Assembly: GCF_025465935.1 (NCBI RefSeq)
Contig: NZ_JANLNV010000007.1
Span: 1-64,000, forward strand
DNA length: 64,000 nucleotides
Direction of reading: 5' to 3'
DNA from: Pseudomonas sp. 7P_10.2_Bac1
GTDB lineage: Bacteria; Pseudomonadota; Gammaproteobacteria; Pseudomonadales; Pseudomonadaceae
Part shown: piece after piece, positions 61,735 to 64,000 of the stretch
Layout of the letters: the number at the start of each line of letters is the position of its first letter
Numbering within the stretch: position 1 is the stretch's first letter
Position numbers and translations under genes: made by a program
The notes under the pieces: generated by a model
What the model was told of the DNA's origin: nothing
Databases searched by the model: none
What the model saw: only the letters and a program-made list of their open reading frames with translations

Positions 61735-62085
61735 TCAGGCTTCCAGCGTTTCTGTATCCCAATGCCCGAGCGTGATGGCTTGATACAGCATGCCGATGGT
61801 CAACGGCACCTTGTCGCCCCGGCCCTTGGCACTGCGCTTGAAGTGCGGATCGTTGCCTGCCGGGTGGAAGTAGCGATACGCATCGTAATCGGCCAATTCA
61901 AGCCCGAAGCGCTCCTCAAGGGTTTCCATCAACTGTTGGGCATCGCTGCCATTGCAGCCAAGGTCGAGGTTGATCGAGGTCTTGAGGCTGATGGTCTTGT
62001 TCTCGGGCAAACCGATTTCTTCATGCAGCAACTGCATCAGCTCCCGTAGGGCTGGCGTGTCGGGGAGGGTGGCGGCGAATTTCAT
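61735..62085 (-). CDS. DUF1493 acyl-carrier-like protein
   Basis: A 116-residue protein of the DUF1493 family, which shares the helical fold of acyl carrier proteins. The segment INLDLGCNGSDAQQLMETLEERF aligns with the carrier motif DLGxDSLD. The phosphopantetheine serine position is Gly here, with a Ser one residue later, so a conventional prosthetic group is doubtful. Its function is unknown. It is convergent with pckA, and 250 bases separate it from the divergent helicase gene. Confidence 0.82.
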   Translation of the reverse strand: MKFAATLPDTPALRELMQLLHEEIGLPENKTISLKTSINLDLGCNGSDAQQLMETLEERFGLELADYDAYRYFHPAGNDPHFKRSAKGRGDKVPLTIGMLYQAITLGHWDTETLEA

Positions 62086-62335
62086 GACAAAAAGTCCGTG
62101 GGATAGTCAAGACAGTTCTTCTGGTGCATCGCCAGCACCATAAACCAAATAAGAAATCGATGTACCCAGGCTTCCGGTGGACGCCTGAGGGTGACAGTGG
62201 CCGTAAATGCTCTGGCCAGCGGCCAGCGCCCAACCCTGTATCATCCCCTCTCAATTTGCCCCCGACCTTTTCTCGATTCGCTGCAGACCCTAGGTTACGG
62301 TTCAGCCCTTTGCAGCGGTCAATGGAGTGACAGTG

Positions 62336-64000
62336 ATGCACAACACCCTGGAACAGGTTTTTGGTTATCCACAGTTTCGCAACGGCCAAGAGGCAGCAAT
62401 CAGTGCGGTGCTGGCAGGGCGCTCGGCGGCAGCGATTTTTCCGACGGGGTCGGGCAAGTCGTTGTGTTACCAGTTGCCCGCCGTGTTGCTGCCACATTTG
62501 ACACTGGTGGTGTCGCCGCTCCTGGCGCTGATGCAGGATCAGCTGGCGTTTTTACAGCGCCATGGTATTGCCGCCGCCAGTATCGACTCGGTGCAAAGCC
62601 GTGAGGACGCCAGTGCCGTCATGGCCCGGGCCAAGGCGGGTGAATTGAAGATCCTGATGGTGTCGGTCGAGCGCCTGAAGAACGAGCGCTTTCGAAACTT
62701 TTTGCAGCGGGTCCCGATTTCGCTGCTGGTGGTGGACGAGGCGCACTGCATTTCTGAGTGGGGGCATAACTTTCGTCCGGATTATTTGAAGCTGCCGGAC
62801 TACCAGCACCAGTTCAACATCCCACAAGCATTGCTGCTGACGGCCACGGCCACCCCTGACGTTATCGTTGATATGCAGCGCAAATTTGCGATTGCCGACG
62901 AGGATGTCATCACCACCGGCTTTTACCGCGCGAACCTTGATCTGTGGGTCGAACCGGTTACCGGCGCGGCCAAACGCCAGCGATTGGTGCAGTGGATGGG
63001 CGAGCGCAGTGGCCAGCCGAGTATCGTCTACGTCACCCTGCAAAAAACCGCCGAGCAGATCGCTCAGCACCTCAGCCAGCACGGAATCAGCGCCACCGCT
63101 TACCACGCAGGGTTGCCTCACGACCAACGAGAAAGCATCCAGCGCCAGTTCATGGCCGGCCAGCTCAATTGCATCGTCGCCACCATCGCCTTCGGCATGG
63201 GCATCGATAAGAGCGATATTCGCAACGTGGTGCATTTCGACCTGCCCAAGTCGATAGAAAACTACAGCCAGGAGATCGGCCGCGCCGGTCGCGATGGCGA
63301 AACGTCCGAGTGCCTGGTGCTGGCCAATCGCGACAGCCTCAACGTGCTGGAAAACTTTGTGTATGGCGATACGCCAGAGCTCGAAGGTATCGAGCGTGTG
63401 CTGCACGAGCTAAGCGCTGCGCTTGCCGAGGGCCAGTGGGAGTTCATGCTGTTGCCGCTGTCCGATCAGAGCAACATCCGCCAATTGCCCCTCAAAACCC
63501 TGTTGGTGCAATTGGAACTGCGTGGGCTGATTGCCCCGCGTTACGCCTTTTTTGCCGAGTATCGCTTCAAATGCCTCATTGAGCCTGACGCGTTGCTGGC
63601 CAAGTTCGAAGGCGAGCGCCGACAGTTTGTAGCGGCGATTATCCAGACCTCCAGCCGTGCCCGAACGTGGGCCACGGTGAACTTTGACACCCTGTACGAG
63701 CAGCACCAGGCGGAACGCAATCGGGTGGTCAAGGCGCTGGATTATTGTCAGGAGAAGGGCTGGATCGAACTTGAAAGCAAGCAAATGACCGAGGTCTATG
63801 GCGTACTAGTGGCTGATTTTGATGCACCTGCGCTGAGCTGTGAACTACACCAATACTTCACCGCCCATGAGCGCAGCGAAATGGCACGTATCCACGCAAT
63901 GCTGGGGTTGTTCGCCAGTGAAACCTGCCTGAGTTATCGGCTGGCGCAATACTTTGGCGATGATCAGGCTCCGCAGCAGTGCGGACATTGTTCGGTCTGT
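62336..64000 (+). CDS. RecQ-family ATP-dependent DNA helicase, 3' end cut by window
   Basis: A superfamily 2 helicase of the RecQ group; the first 555 codons are present and the frame is open to the window end. Motifs are Q-loop VFGYPQFRNGQEAAI, Walker A FPTGSGKS, DEAH VVDEAHCISEWGHNFRPDY (with the RecQ aromatic loop), LLTATAT, IVATIAFGMGIDKSDIR and the arginine finger QEIGRAGRDG. A zinc subdomain begins near the end (CGHCSVC). The sequence differs from canonical RecQ (TGSGKS rather than TGGGKS, shorter N-terminus), so it may be the second RecQ paralogue of pseudomonads. The start ATG follows a GGAG about 8 bases ahead. Confidence 0.92.
   Translation, partial: MHNTLEQVFGYPQFRNGQEAAISAVLAGRSAAAIFPTGSGKSLCYQLPAVLLPHLTLVVSPLLALMQDQLAFLQRHGIAAASIDSVQSREDASAVMARAKAGELKILMVSVERLKNERFRNFLQRVPISLLVVDEAHCISEWGHNFRPDYLKLPDYQHQFNIPQALLLTATATPDVIVDMQRKFAIADEDVITTGFYRANLDLWVEPVTGAAKRQRLVQWMGERSGQPSIVYVTLQKTAEQIAQHLSQHGISATAYHAGLPHDQRESIQRQFMAGQLNCIVATIAFGMGIDKSDIRNVVHFDLPKSIENYSQEIGRAGRDGETSECLVLANRDSLNVLENFVYGDTPELEGIERVLHELSAALAEGQWEFMLLPLSDQSNIRQLPLKTLLVQLELRGLIAPRYAFFAEYRFKCLIEPDALLAKFEGERRQFVAAIIQTSSRARTWATVNFDTLYEQHQAERNRVVKALDYCQEKGWIELESKQMTEVYGVLVADFDAPALSCELHQYFTAHERSEMARIHAMLGLFASETCLSYRLAQYFGDDQAPQQCGHCSVC

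Overview
The window is chromosomal DNA of a Pseudomonas, most likely of the P. fluorescens lineage. The evidence is protein identity and gene order (his, ntrBC-glnA, typA-thiI, argA-gshA, tex-ompR-envZ, hslO-pckA) and the paired inverted repeats of the 'gtaggagcgagcttgcctcgcgatc' type. Almost all of it is core genome. Accessory material is limited to one stand-alone nuclease-like gene at 9.5-10.6 kb and several repeat elements. The first 56 bases are homopolymer runs that look like a contig-end artefact. The right edge cuts a RecQ-family helicase.

Layout. 0-4.2 kb (minus): a polar amino-acid ABC transporter (ATPase, binding protein, two permeases) followed by a methyltransferase, with ArgR-type half-sites upstream. 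4.8-6.2 kb: gabP, with a good sigma-54 promoter candidate. 6.3-9.1 kb: bacteriophytochrome kinase bphP with its heme oxygenase bphO. 9.3-12.2 kb: a Cys-rich DUF1272 protein, a YhcG-like PD-(D/E)XK protein, a 332-bp tandem-repeat element with 33-bp terminal inverted repeats, and an alpha/beta hydrolase whose stop codon lies in that element. 12.2-16.6 kb: tRNA-Phe and the overlapping genes asmA-like, mutY and yggX. 16.8-18.5 kb: an OFA-family transporter that seems fused to its small subunit. 18.7-21.8 kb: hisB-hisH-DUF2164-hisA-hisF. 22-28 kb: a periplasmic binding protein, then envC-ctpA-YibQ and gpmI. 28.2-29.4 kb: rhodanese-grxC-secB. 29.4-30.3 kb: trmL and a divergent membrane protein.

30.3-37.8 kb is a nitrogen-control block: a sigma-54/NtrC-type small RNA (NrsZ homologue) downstream of ntrC, then ntrC and ntrB, two small secreted proteins, glnA with a textbook NtrC/sigma-54 control region, and thiI. 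38-45.4 kb: typA, a YkgJ-type protein, glycogen phosphorylase, fbp, a small lipoprotein and a lipocalin. 45.5-51.9 kb: CYTH-CHAD protein, argE, argA, gshA and a thioesterase. 51.9-58.2 kb: tex, the OmpR/EnvZ (AmgRS-type) pair, and rimK with the RimB-type protease. 58.5-64 kb: heat-shock genes hslR and hslO (hslO with a sigma-32-like promoter), pckA with a Cra-like site upstream, a DUF1493 protein and the partial helicase.

The strongest regulatory theme is nitrogen and amino-acid control. NtrB/NtrC, their target glnA, an NtrC-type small RNA, ArgR-type sites at the ABC transporter and sigma-54 control of gabP all occur in one window. I found no wholly novel multi-gene system. The observations most worth following are the NrsZ locus, the gabP control region, the tandem-repeat element, the fused transporter and the pckA operator cluster.
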